From Hyaloscypha bicolor E (Eukaryota; Ascomycota; Leotiomycetes; Helotiales; Hyaloscyphaceae): a DNA stretch of 64,000 nt. Where the stretch lies: the NCBI RefSeq assembly GCF_002865645.1, contig NW_020194589.1, positions 2,765,750 to 2,829,749 on the forward strand, given 5' to 3'. A model generated the notes under the pieces. That model did no database searches, was not told where the DNA came from, and saw nothing but the letters and a program-made list of their open reading frames with translations. This document shows, piece by piece, positions 44,978 to 55,882 of this stretch; the stretch's first letter is position 1, and every line of letters begins with the position of its first letter. Made by a program: the position numbers and the translations under genes.

Positions 44978-46288
44978 ATGAAGGGTGAGCCCAGAATACT
45001 CTTTCCACGGCCATGGAGCATCTGCTGACATGGTGTATAGCTCTTATTCTTGTCGGTGGCTTCGGCACTAGATTGCGACCCCTCGTGCGTTTTCCCTCCT
45101 CCCATCAACATGGAGCCCAAACACTCGCGCGGATACCTTGAGCTTCGACAATGCATTCAGCGACTGATAAACCAATAGACACTCACCCTCCCGAAGCCGT
45201 TGGTCGAATTCGGCAACAAGCCCATGATACTACACCAAATTGAAGCGCTAGCGGCTGCTGGAGTCACAGATATCGTTCTGGCTGTTAACTACCGACCTGA
45301 GATTATGGAGAAATTTTTGGCAGACGTGAGTTGCACATTCGAATCAATGGGATGGGAAGCTCTGCAAATACTGATTGGTCGTCCACGACAGTATGCCACC
45401 AGATTCAACATTAAGATCACCTTCTCGGTCGAAACCGAGCCTCTAGGTACAGCTGGACCCCTTAAACTCGCGGAAGAAATCCTCGGAAAGGATAATACTC
45501 CATTCTTTGTCCTAAACTCCGACGTTATCTGCGAATACCCATTTGCGGACCTCGCAGCTTTCCACAAGAAGCACGGTGACGAGGGAACGATCGTTGTCAC
45601 AAAAGTTGAAGAGCCGTCGAAATACGGTGTGGTCGTCCACAAGCCCAGCCACCACTCGCGGATTGACCGATTCGTCGAGAAGCCCGTCGAATTCGTAGGA
45701 AATCGTATCAATGCTGGTATCTACATCCTGAACCCCAGTGTATTGAAGCGAATCGAATTACGCCCTACATCCATTGAGCAAGAAACTTTCCCCGCAATCT
45801 GCAAAGATGGACAATTACACTCATTCGATTTGGAAGGATTCTGGATGGATGTCGGACAACCCAAGGATTTTCTATCGGGAACCTGCCTCTATCTCTCCTC
45901 TCTCACAAAGAAGGGCTCCAAGCTTCTCACATCCCCCAATACCTCCTATGTACACGGTGGAAACGTCTTGATTGACCCCTCTGCCAAGATTGGCCGGAAC
46001 TGCAGAATCGGCCCCAATGTTACCATTGGTCCAGATGTGATCGTCGGCGATGGTGTCCGTCTCCAACGATGCGTGCTGTTGGCAGGATCCAAGGTCAAGG
46101 ACCATGCTTGGGTAAAGAGCACCATCGTCGGCTGGAACTCGACAGTCGGAAAATGGGCTCGATTGGAGAATGTCAGTGTGCTAGGCGACGACGTCACAAT
46201 CGGAGATGAGATCTATGTCAATGGAGGAAGCATCCTGCCACACAAGAGCATCAAAGTCAACGTCGATGTGCCAGCCATCATAATGTAA
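44978..46288 (+). CDS. MPG1: Mannose-1-phosphate guanylyltransferase (GDP-mannose pyrophosphorylase)
   Basis: Makes GDP-mannose from GTP and mannose-1-phosphate in the cytosol, feeding N- and O-glycosylation, GPI anchors and wall mannan. Exons 44978-44984, 45041-45084, 45179-45325 and 45392-46288 give 364 residues, the usual fungal length. Exon 1 is 7 nt (ATGAAGG). The spliced N-terminus is [25 protein letters not shown], with the nucleotidyltransferase G-G-x-G-T-R-L-x-P-L signature and its Lys. [11 protein letters not shown] holds the metal-binding Asp. The C-terminal third is a left-handed beta-helix of hexapeptide repeats ([22 protein letters not shown]). The third intron (45326-45391) is 66 nt without a stop in frame, so simple frame reading includes 22 extra residues. 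Identity is secure. Confidence 0.97.
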
Positions 46289-48730
46289 GCATAGAGAAGG
46301 CTTTTGGAAGGAATTTTGACATCTCGGCTTGGAGAGTGGTGACCTGGGATCTGTGCAACGGGTTGCCAGCCAGTCGTATCTATGTGTGGATTAGCAGCAT
46401 GGCATTTGCATTCTCTACTCTCTTCTCTTTTTCGTTCCGCGAGGCAGAATAGTTGTCATTGATGGGTTTGCATGCACGGCGTCTTTGGCAAGCTCGCTTC
46501 AAATTGGTCTGAAGCGAGCGGATGTGGTGGGCTTTGCACGCATGCATATGGGATTAACAGCGCTGACAAGGACAAAACTCTGGGTCGTTGTTGTTTTGTT
46601 GGGTTGGCAGGTGGAATGAAAGACGTTCTTCATGCCTTGCTTTTTTGTTGTAAATGCTTATAATACTAGATAATAATTCCTCATGGATTCGAGACACTTG
46701 TTTAGACGATGAAATGAGAGTGAGTTGAGGTAATGGGATGAGAGTGAGTTGAGATGGGATGAGAAAGTGAGAAACTCAGGGGCGAAAGCTGGTTGGTAAT
46801 GAGAGAGCTATCATTGGATGGAGGCCAGGTTTCGAAATAGAGCCGAACCAAAGCTCCTGAGGGTTTTAAGAACAAGGTAGAGTAACAGTGGCGTTCGAAG
46901 GGGGGTGGGGTGTAAGGGTGAGTATGAACCGTATTGATGGGATTTGGAAGGGGAAGTGTCAAACCGGATTTAAGTTGATGATCATTGAATGTGCCTAAAA
47001 CAATCAGGGACAAAACTCCATGGGAATATTGAAGCGTGATAAATTGACAGACCTGGATGGCATGTGTGACTGAAATTCTCCTAGCGGAGAATATCTCAGT
47101 GGCTCGGAGTTTTTAAGAGGAGCGCTTCGAAGATCATCAGGGGCAGTGACATCTTCTAGAAGGCCCTGCAGAAGTACGATTGAGATGTGTTGCTGACGCA
47201 AGTTGTACGCGCATATGCCGGTACATCCAATGATCAATCAGTTTTAATACTCACTTTGGATTCTACCGTGAACTGGGGTCCAAATCCAGTGAGTGCAAAA
47301 GGTTTCATCAGCTGCACGTGATGTCGATTCAAGCTTCTTTTGTCGTGAGCTTATAGATTTTTTGTTCAAACCTCAATCATGAATGGAGCCAGATTGTACG
47401 CATCCTTAATAGCACTTAACTTCTCTTTGTCTGCTTGGAAGTTCTTTTTGGTTGAGTATGGAGCCAAGACCCCTTTCACACGTGATCCCGCTGTCGATAT
47501 GAAAGTTCCTTCCCGAGTGTTTCTCATTGTCTCTCTTTAACCACTAACAACCCTCGACCCAAACAACCGTCTCGCTCCACGCCATCAGTCAACTATCATC
47601 GAACTACAGATGAGGACCGATTGATCTTTGAAGATAGGATTCCCCTGCTTTTGGCCTCCCGATCAGAAGTCGGATCAGCGTCGTCATCTACGGCCATGGT
47701 TGACTCTCAACATATCCACTTGTCAGTCCGAGGACCCCGGCGCCCATCCTCACTCTGTCTCGACTCCGAGCTGAGGACTTTGTTGGTTCTTATAGTTTCT
47801 TGGCAAGTGACAGTCTATAAGACAATCTGATGTCTCGATAAGATTTCGGCACCTGAAGCGAACCGGTTTCAAGTATTCTGAGCTCGAGTACCGACACACT
47901 ACGAGACGCGGCGTCTGGGCGTGCCGGGTCTATGCACAAACGAGCGAATAGATTGATGATCGGATAGTCACCAAGAAACAAAAAAGAGAGCTATCAGATC
48001 TTGGCAGGCGTCTCAGCCTCCGCTATCTCAGCAATCCGTTTCCTTAAATCGGCACTAGAGCTGCCAAGAGCCGCAACTTTGTTTCTTGTTACGCTGCAGA
48101 GCCCGTGATGCTTGCGGAACGCCCCTCTGTGTTCTTTTAACCCGAATTCGGCTGCGGTAGATCCTTTTCCCGATATCTCCAAGGGGTGCTCTGCCAAGGG
48201 AGCAAGTGCTCTGGGCGAATGGTTTGTATCGGTGACGAACAGGCAGGGATTCTTATGTCCATTTCAGAACGTCAAGTGTACTTTCTCAAAATGTCACTAG
48301 ACTCATCCCATTGGGGCTCTGGCGAACTCATGAGGTCTGGGCATTCAGGTCAAGGAACCTCAAACTGCCAGTTGGCTATTCTTGGGAGACACGCGAGTTC
48401 TAACGAGCTCTTAATTCTTCACTGCAGTGAGTCTTTTCTCTTCAACAACTTTCAACAGCGTTGTCCATGACAATGGTTGGTTCGGAATACTCATCTCGCT
48501 ATCTTTGTTGCTCCGCCGAGATATGATCTGCATCCATTGATGAGCGTATAAACCTCTTCCGGTGCCTCTGGCATCGTATCTTCCTTTCCGAGCGAGTCCG
48601 TGTTTCTTCTACAACTTTTCTTGTGGCGTCCCTTCAGCGAAGTTTAGACTATCTTTGTACACAGCAGGCCCTGTGATTCCCACTCCTTTTCGCAGTTGGT
48701 GGCCTTGTTGATCTTGGTACACTAGCAATC
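46289..48730. other. Gene-free region of about 2.4 kb
   Basis: Holds the MPG1 3' UTR and the MFS gene promoter. Small frames, for example minus strand 47994-48197 (67 aa), are not supported. A short tandem repeat lies at 46714-46775. Confidence 0.5.
46714..46775. repeat. Short tandem repeat, ATGAGAGTGAGTTGAG units
   Basis: Two good units of 21-24 bp (ATGAGAGTGAGTTGAG-G/A-T) and a partial third. It lies in the 3' flank of MPG1. Confidence 0.7.
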
Positions 48731-50734
48731 ATGTTCTCCATTCCTCGACCTCCTCCTACCTATGATGCCACATCACTCTCGTCGTTGGTCAATCAACCCA
48801 TGTTCGAGCAACAACGGAGCATGCCCTATCCTCGTCCACTCAATCATCGCCGCCAAACGGCTCCACCTCGACCATCGGGATGGAATAGACAGAGCGTCCT
48901 GTTGTTTGCCGACTTCAACAGGTTCGAAAGTCCAAGAGGCAGTCGAGCACAGCGAAGGACTGAACTAGAGGATGATAGCGATTATGGTAGTCCTCCAGAC
49001 TCACCATCATATGAACAACATTCCTCCTCAACCAGTATATACAGTCTTGAAAAGAAACTTCCAGAGCCTCCATACCATGTGTTCTCTCTCGCAAAGAAAA
49101 AGCAGATGGTGTATATTGTGTCTCTTGCAGGGCTCTTCTCACCACTCTCAAGTAACATTTACTTTCCAGCTTTGGGTCAAATCTCGAAGGTCGGTACGCG
49201 CGTCCAAGCTTTTGAGTCGTTGCCTAACAAAATATAGGATCTCAACGTGAGCTTGTCGCTAGTCAGTCTAACTATCACTGTATACATGATAGTTCAGGGA
49301 CTGGCTCCCTCCTTCTGGGGGCCGCTCTCAGACACCAAAGGGCGAAGGATCACGTTCATTGGTAAGTTTAGGGTTCTGAGTCTAATGTGTCAAGTGTTGA
49401 CATGCCTCCAGGTACTTTCATTGTTTATCTTGCAGCAAATATAGGACTTGCCTTTAGCAACAACTTTGTTACTCTGATGGTTTTCCGTGGCATTCAAGCT
49501 GCGGGAAGTGCTGCTACTATTTCAGTTGGTGAGTGTGAGACCTCATAATTATGGAGGTTATTACTGACAGCAGATGTCAGGCGCTGGAGTGATCGGAGAC
49601 ATTACTACTGCCCGTGAGCGCGGTGGACTTATCGGGATATTTGGAGGCAGTAAGTTGACGCATCTCATGTACCGAATTTCTACTAAGCCGTCATTAGTTC
49701 GTATGATGGGTCAATCTGTAGGGCCCGTCTTCGGTGGCATTATCTCCAATTACCTTGGTTTCCATGCAATCTTCTGGTTCTTGTTCGGTCTCGGCGCCCT
49801 CACGCTGCTCCTAATTCTCCTATTGCTCCCTGAAACTCTCCGAAGCATTGCAGGCAACGGGACGATCAGACTAACATCAATCCATCGACCGCTCATCTAC
49901 TCCTTCTCGCCACCTCCTGATGAGTTGCTGGATCGAGATAATACACCTATGAAGAACATCACGATCTCCAGCATCGTAGCGCCGCTCAAATTTTTATTGG
50001 AAAAAGACGTATTCATTACTCTGTTCTTCGGCTCGATTGTATACACGGTTTGGAGCATGGTCACATCAAGCACAACCGCCCTCTTCCAAGGTCGATTTAA
50101 TCTCAATGATCTGCAAGTTGGATTGGTCTTCCTGCCGAACGGAGCAGGCTGCGTGGCAGGTTCCTATTTAACTGGGTATCTCATGGACCACGACTACAAG
50201 ACCGTTGAACGACAATACCGCCAAGCAAAAGGTATCCCAGCCGACACACCCCTGAACAAGAAAGAGCTCGTCGATTTTCCAATCGAGAAATCACGTCTCA
50301 GAAATATCTGGTGGATCATCGTGATTTTCGTCCTCACGGTAGCTCTTTATGGCTTCTCCCTCCCACTTAATATCATAACCATCCCGCTGGTCTTGCAATT
50401 CTTCATCGCCTACACGGCAACTGCAGTCTTCAGTTTCAACAGTGCTCTCGTCATTGACCTGTACCCTGGAGCTTCGGCGTCAGCCACTGCGGTGAACAAT
50501 CTGATGCGTTGTTCCGTTGGGGCCGCTGGTGTTGCTGTAGTTCAGCTTGTGATTGACGCGATTGGACCCGGACCGACGTTCGCTTTGTTTGCTGGAATCA
50601 CGGCAGTTTTGAGCCCATTGTTGGTTGTTGAGTGGTTTTATGGAGAGGGGTGGAGGAAGGAGAGGAAGGAGAGGAAGGAAAGGCTGAGAGCTAAGGAGGA
50701 ACAGAAGAAGGCTACTGACCTGGAGAAGAAATAG
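48731..50734 (+). CDS. MFS transporter, DHA1 (Qdr/Dtr-like) drug:H+ antiporter
   Basis: Exons 48731-49189, 49238-49361, 49412-49528, 49581-49649 and 49698-50734 give 601 residues. The first 125 residues are cytosolic, Ser/Pro/Arg-rich; TM1 starts around residue 127 (MVYIVSLAGLFSPLSSNIYFPAL). The loop after TM2 has GPLSDTKGRR, the MFS motif A. VFRGIQAAGSA and GGIRMMGQSVGPVFGG resemble motifs B and C of the 12-TM drug:H+ antiporters. A long central loop (about residues 305-350) separates the halves. The C-terminus is a Lys/Glu/Arg-rich charged tail. The first donor is GTCGGT (weak); intron 49650-49697 is 48 nt and stop-free. Plasma-membrane efflux of organic compounds is the family role; the substrate is unknown. 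No cluster genes flank it. Confidence 0.9.
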
Positions 50735-51514
50735 GGTGTTTCTATGTTGATCTGTTGAATACCTTGGATGAAAGGTGCGCAAGTGAGAGGTGAAAAGCCG
50801 GTGTGTTTATGTTTTGGGTGATCCTCCTGTGCTGTGCACATGAGGCTCGGCAAGTGAAGAGCGAAATGTGCCGTACAGAGGCGTGTTACAAGTGGCATAA
50901 GTGGCTGATGGCTAGGTGAGAGCTTTGCTGTTGACAAGAGTTGAAATCAGAAAGCTGTAGCAGTGGACTAAATTCGCGGCTTGAATGTACCGCAATTCGG
51001 TTGAGCATTTGAAAAGTGCCCGTCTGATGTTCGAATTAGCCTTTGTGACAGTGATCAGTAAAATTGACCATGGATGCTAGGTTTCGTTCAATCTCTCCCA
51101 ATGACCTCGAACATTGAACGAGTAAGTGGAGGGTTCAGCGCCCCAAAGATGCGAATAAGAGGCTGAAGATGCATTGTCCCAGAGTAAGAGCTCAGCTGGG
51201 ACTGTGGGTGATTCTTCCCATTGAATCCGAACAAGGCGTCAAGAGGTGAAGTACTCAAAGCTGAAGCATTCAAGACCGACATATCCACTCAAAGGTGAAC
51301 CAACAATTCACTCGAAAACACTCTGTCATAGGACCATTTGATTTCGCTTCCCACGAGCATAAAAGTCGCCCTCAACCCTTCTCGGGAACTTCTCCTTCCC
51401 TTCCACATCCATCTTCCAACAACCTCTTCTGGACAACACCGTGTCTGACAGAAGATAATCAACATACCAAACAACCCAACAGAACTCCGGATAGTAAGTC
51501 ATCGCGACGGCATC
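50735..51514. other. Intergenic: MFS 3' UTR and BTB promoter
   Basis: About 0.8 kb; no supported gene. A possible donor GTAAGT at 51494 could mark a 5' UTR intron of the BTB gene. Confidence 0.45.
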
Positions 51515-52740
51515 ATGTCTGACCCCATTGCAAGCCCCCTGGCCGGCACCGCTTGGAATTCACCTTTGACTCTAAACAGGACGCCGGATACTATGAGATC
51601 GACCCGGCAGGCGATCTGACGATCAAGGTGATCGAGTACGACTTCACCACTACCGATGGTCGCGGCCGCCATCATATCCTGAGGACCGCATTGATGAAGG
51701 TTTCCCGTCAGGTCTTGATGAACAACTCCACTACCCTCAAGACGATGCTTAGCGGACCCTTCAAGGAGGCTGGCAGCAACTTTATTGAGCTCCATGAAGA
51801 TACGGTTCACAGTCTTGAATTGTGGTTCCGCGTCTTGCATGGTAATATTGGCGATGGTTCGTATGAGATTGAGAGAGTGGAGATATGGAACGCGATCGCG
51901 CTTTCTAGAAAGTACTTCTTCCACCTTGAGGAGCTGAACCCCTGGTTTGCGACGTATTGGTCTCGCCTTGATAAGAAGAACCTCGAAACCGACGACCTCA
52001 AGGAGCTTCTCTATCCCGCCCAAGCTCTCGATCATCCCGTCGCTTTCGCCTACATCACCAAGACTCTTGCGCATATTTGTACGGGACACATTGAGGAGGA
52101 AAACCCGAGTCGTCATTGGCAGCTCCATGTCGAAGGCAGGGTCATTCGTGAGTTTGCCTCGGTCTTTGTGAATTGTTCCAGCTCTAACTGAACATTGATA
52201 GAACAAATCAACGCGGCTAAGGGCAGCATGAGAAAGGAGATCATCAAGGGCCTCTTTGATCCTCTTGATGAGTTTTGTAATTGTTCAGTGAAGGAGAAGT
52301 CGCTTTGGGAATACCTTAAGGGCGTTAAGATGACCAAGATCTGGCCACTCCACACCATGCACACCAGATCCAACCACACGATAATCGACAGTCCCGGCTT
52401 CGTACAATGGAAGTGTGTCATTCCCGAAGGTGCTTGCTTGTCCTGTACAAAGAAGCTCCGTGGTGCCCACATTGCCAAGACTCGGTCCAAGATCCTCAAC
52501 TATTGGCAAGGATTGTGTCTCGACTGTATGAACATTTCTACTCCCAGGACTGGAGATATTGACAAGGACTATTGGATGCACAGTATGAACGAGGATTGGG
52601 GCAAAGGTTGCCGCATCCAGCATCAGCGCAACACTTGGTACTTCTCCTTCATGGGTCGGCTATCAATCATGTCCTCGTTCATGTGGGAGCAGCAGGAGAG
52701 AAAGAAGGCAGCTCAACGTTGTTATTCTGATTCCGATTAG
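51515..52740 (+). CDS. BTB/POZ-domain protein, function unknown
   Basis: Model: exons 51515-51529, 51580-52147 and 52202-52740, giving 373 residues. The long exon has no ATG in frame before the BTB core, and a stop lies upstream at 51520. A GC-AG intron (ATT|GCAAGC...AAACAG|GAC) joins the ATG at 51515 in frame, giving MSDPIDAGYYEIDPAGDL. The BTB region spans roughly residues 12-120: GDLTIKVIEYDF, MKVSRQVLMNNSTTLKTML, IELHEDTVHSLELWFRVLHG. The C-terminal half has a cysteine-bearing segment (CLSCTKKL...GLCLDCMN) that might bind zinc. Fungal BTB proteins of this kind are usually of unknown role. Alternatives to the GC-AG intron are a 5' frameshift (pseudogene or sequence error) or another exon upstream. 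Confidence 0.65.
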
Positions 52741-53393
52741 TTTGTTTCTGGTGAGCTTTTGGCCGCCGTGGAACCTATTCATTTTGCTTTTGTGAAATAG
52801 GCACGGGCACGGGCTTTGACTTGACTTGTCTTGGATGGGCGGCATAGGCGACTGAACTCTCTTTTTTTGCCAACGAAGCTTCTGGTGGACTTTTCAAGGT
52901 TGTGGAGCCTCCTCACTTTCCTTTTTCTCGAAATACACATTGGCGGAGCTAGGACTTGTAGTTCTCTGGGATAACGGCAAGGCAAATAAACTCTTTTTCT
53001 CAATGAAAATTTTAAAACCGTACAACTCAGTGCCAACCTCTCGATGTTCTAAATCTGTAGGACATCGATCTCGCCTTCATGGCCATATACAATCACGCCT
53101 TGAAGGCTTTCCTGAACCGGAGCCAATTTTCCCAACATTGTGGGACGATGGTCTTTAGACTCTTTTCCAGTACCTATAGAAGACGAGATTTTCATTTATT
53201 GTCCCACACCGACAAGAAAATTGGGTCGGTGTTGGAAAAATGGAGCTTGCCATGCACGAGATGAGGAGCAAATGCAGACGAACGATATGGGGAATGAATC
53301 ATGATTAGTTTTGGGAGCTTAATCGACGACTTCTCCCTTACCAACTCTCAGTATTAAGGTACTCGCACAATCGTTAAACATTATGAAGAAGCG
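52741..53393. other. Convergent 3' intergenic region
   Basis: Between the 3' ends of the BTB gene and ERG27. No gene is seen; it should hold both 3' UTRs. Confidence 0.55.
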
Positions 53394-55152
53394 TCACTTA
53401 AGCTTGTCCCAGACACCCAGAATACCCTCCCATTCCTTCCTCAACTCCTCCATCTTCGCCCAACACTTTCCTCCCATGATTTCAAAATCCTCCTTCGCTT
53501 CCTTTGTGGGATCTACCGCATTTCTCCTTCGGCCCTTCCTCCTAGCCTCATCCACTGAGTTCTCTATCTCGCCATTCCAGCCCCAACCTGGGATCTCTGT
53601 CATCATGACCCGCTCTGATCCCCGGATATCGGTTGCTGAGCCCCACTTCGACTTCCTCTGTCCTTGTCCTTCCATTTTCTCAAGCTCATCACTGTCCAAG
53701 AGAGCTACCCAGACAGCAGAACAGGCCCCTTCGTAAGGATAGATTGTATGCCACGGGCTTCCAAACCATCTTGCAATGTAGGCAAACCAGAGGAAGATCA
53801 TCGACAAGATAGCGTGGAGGGGAAAGATGTCTGACACAAAGACACCAGGATGTGTCACATACATCTTAGGTTTCACCGAGCCTGTTTGGCCGTTCTGCCG
53901 GGTTTCGTTGTGAGATTTGGCGGCCGTCACGGTATTTGAACTGTCGAAGTATGGATCTGCAATGCGCTTGACTGAAGGCAGTTCTGAGGTTATAGCAAGT
54001 AAGTCAACTAGTCGTTTTGAGCTTTCGTACGGCGCTGAAGTTTTGAGACCCTGCATATCATCGAGGGAGAAATGCTCAGGAAGTCCTTCAATACTCCCAA
54101 TCCATACGATCTTTCCTCCAACTTTGGACGAAGGAGAAACCGGCTTGGACAGGAGCGGCGTTAATTCGTGAGCAAGGATGTAGTGACCGAATACGTTTGA
54201 ACAAAACACTTCCCCCAGAGGTGGCTCATCAGGACTTTCTTGCTCCGAGACCAACGACTGTGTAGCTTCGTCTGGCTTGGTCGATTGATAAGTCGACTGG
54301 CGTTTCACCACACCGCCAGATTTGGCCACTTTGAAAATTGGATAAGTCAGTGCCTGCTTAAGGTCGGTCAACACGAGTCGTATTGCAGTAGGCCAATCAA
54401 CACCTATCCAGGCTCCAATTCCAGCACTCATGATGATGACATCCAATCTTGGAAGCCGTATCCCGCTCAATCCCCAGCCCCAGGACCTCTGCGCACCGGT
54501 CGATCCGGGTTTCTGGCTCAAAGCCCACCGATCTTGTTCCACGCCTTCAGAAAAGCTCTGTGTGCCGGGCGAACCATGGGGAAGCCTGAGTCCATCCATA
54601 GTAGTCGCATCTGGACTACCCACAGTACCATTCACGAGTCTATCCGCCAATGCGTACACACTCTTGAGATCGCAGAGATCAGCTTCAACGCCTAAGAAGT
54701 GTACCCTTTGCACCGTCTCCATCCAATTGTACTCGACTCCTTGAGCATTTAGTTTCGCGCGTTGTTTTGTCGCAAATTCGGAATACTCGGCTTGCTTTCT
54801 CAGGTGGCCTCGAAGACGGGAAATGGTAAATCGAGTCTTCATGGGAGAGCGGGTGCACAGAATCAAGATGAGGTGCTTGTTCGGGGACGTCGAGGGGGAG
54901 ATGAGGAACTCATCCATGAGCCTTGCAGCAGCTGAGTACCCTAAACCACTGTGAAGCTATTAACACTGTTTTGCGCATTCATTGGACTTCAGCAGAACTC
55001 GAGAACTTGAAGAAAGGAGAACCAGCTACGAAGTGTGGTTGGGCTGGGGGCTGTGGAGATCGTGAAAGATAACGCCATTATTCTTACCTATTTGCGCCTG
55101 TGACCAGTGCAAACAGCTGACTGTCGCTGGTCTCCCAAGGTGGTAGCCCCAT
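53394..55152 (-). CDS. ERG27: 3-keto-steroid reductase, ergosterol C-4 demethylation
   Basis: NADPH-dependent reductase that completes C-4 demethylation with Erg25 and Erg26 at the ER; target of hydroxyanilide fungicides in Botrytis. Exons 55088-55152 and 53394-54948 give 539 residues. The intron acceptor CACAG|TGG rebuilds VTGANSGLGYSAA, the Rossmann TGxxxGxG motif (residues 18-25). The catalytic pair is Tyr329-x-x-x-Lys333 (YESSK), with Ser307 in VWIGSIEG upstream. NVFGHYILAHEL is typical of the family. Two Ser/Gly/Gln-rich insertions (about 130-185 and 230-265) and a basic C-terminal extension make it longer than the yeast protein (347 aa). A longer N-terminus from an ATG at 55266 is less likely. 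WFGSPWHTIYPYEGACSAVWVALLD supports the assignment. Confidence 0.93.
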
Positions 55153-55882
55153 CTTGCCAGTGGGTTTGGGTTTGGAAGAGAATTGGTTGTTGTGAGAAGC
55201 AATGGTCGTCAGGACATGGTTTTTGAAGTTCCCAACTTTCTTGACAGGGGCAAGGGTACCTAGCAAAAGCTAGCGAATGCCAAATGGGCCATCACCGGGC
55301 CTTCCCCGATTTGGCCAGGGGAATTTCCGGTCTCGTGGCCTGGCCGATGATCAGAAGTTTGATCACAGAGTTGACGTAGCCCCATCCATCTTCGATACTC
55401 TCTCTATTATGTAGAAGAATGATCTGTATGATTGTTCTGGCTTTAACGGACTATTTGAAACTCCCCTTGGACTATCCTATTTTATCATGTGATCCAAAGA
55501 CCCTTTTCTTAAATATTGAATCTAGTTTGTAACTTGCTAAATGCACAGTAGGACAATTCGACTGCTACCCCCCCTGATGCTCTTAGGAGCTCTCGAATAT
55601 TCAATAGTGTTTCGAAAATCTCGGAAGCTCTAGAATATTCACCTCTTCTCTTCTCAAAAGTTCGGATCATTGTCCAACTTGGACCGAGGACAATGAAAAT
55701 TGGTGTTGCTCCTTGTATCCACGGCGAGAAGTTATACTATTTGTTACCAAAAGACCAATAAGTGCGTGCGAGAATCGAAAAATTGCCTGTGGTATTATCC
55801 GAACGCCTACGCTACATAAAATCAAAGGTAACACAACCACAAATCCAGCTGCTCGCAAACCTGCACCAAAGCCCGTAGTATC
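55153..55882. other. Intergenic with dispersed repeat copy A
   Basis: Holds the ERG27 promoter and the acyltransferase 3' UTR. Copy A of a dispersed repeat lies at 55615-55701. No gene is seen. Confidence 0.5.
55615..55701. repeat. Dispersed repeat, copy A, with hairpin
   Basis: About 87 bp similar to 61510-61594. Shared blocks: AGAATATTC, TCTTCTCTTCTCAA, then TTC-GATCAT-GTCCAACT. It contains a perfect 8-bp inverted repeat, CATTGTCC (55668-55675) and GGACAATG (55688-55695). Possibly a short relic of a mobile element. Confidence 0.6.

Noticed and set aside
47994..48197. 67-aa minus-strand frame starting MAEHPLEISGKG
   Set aside because: Plausible composition but too short and without any supporting context or recognisable family; kept out of the features.
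48731..50734. MFS gene as part of a secondary-metabolite cluster
   Set aside because: Neighbours are MPG1, a BTB protein and ERG27; no synthase, P450 or tailoring enzymes are nearby.
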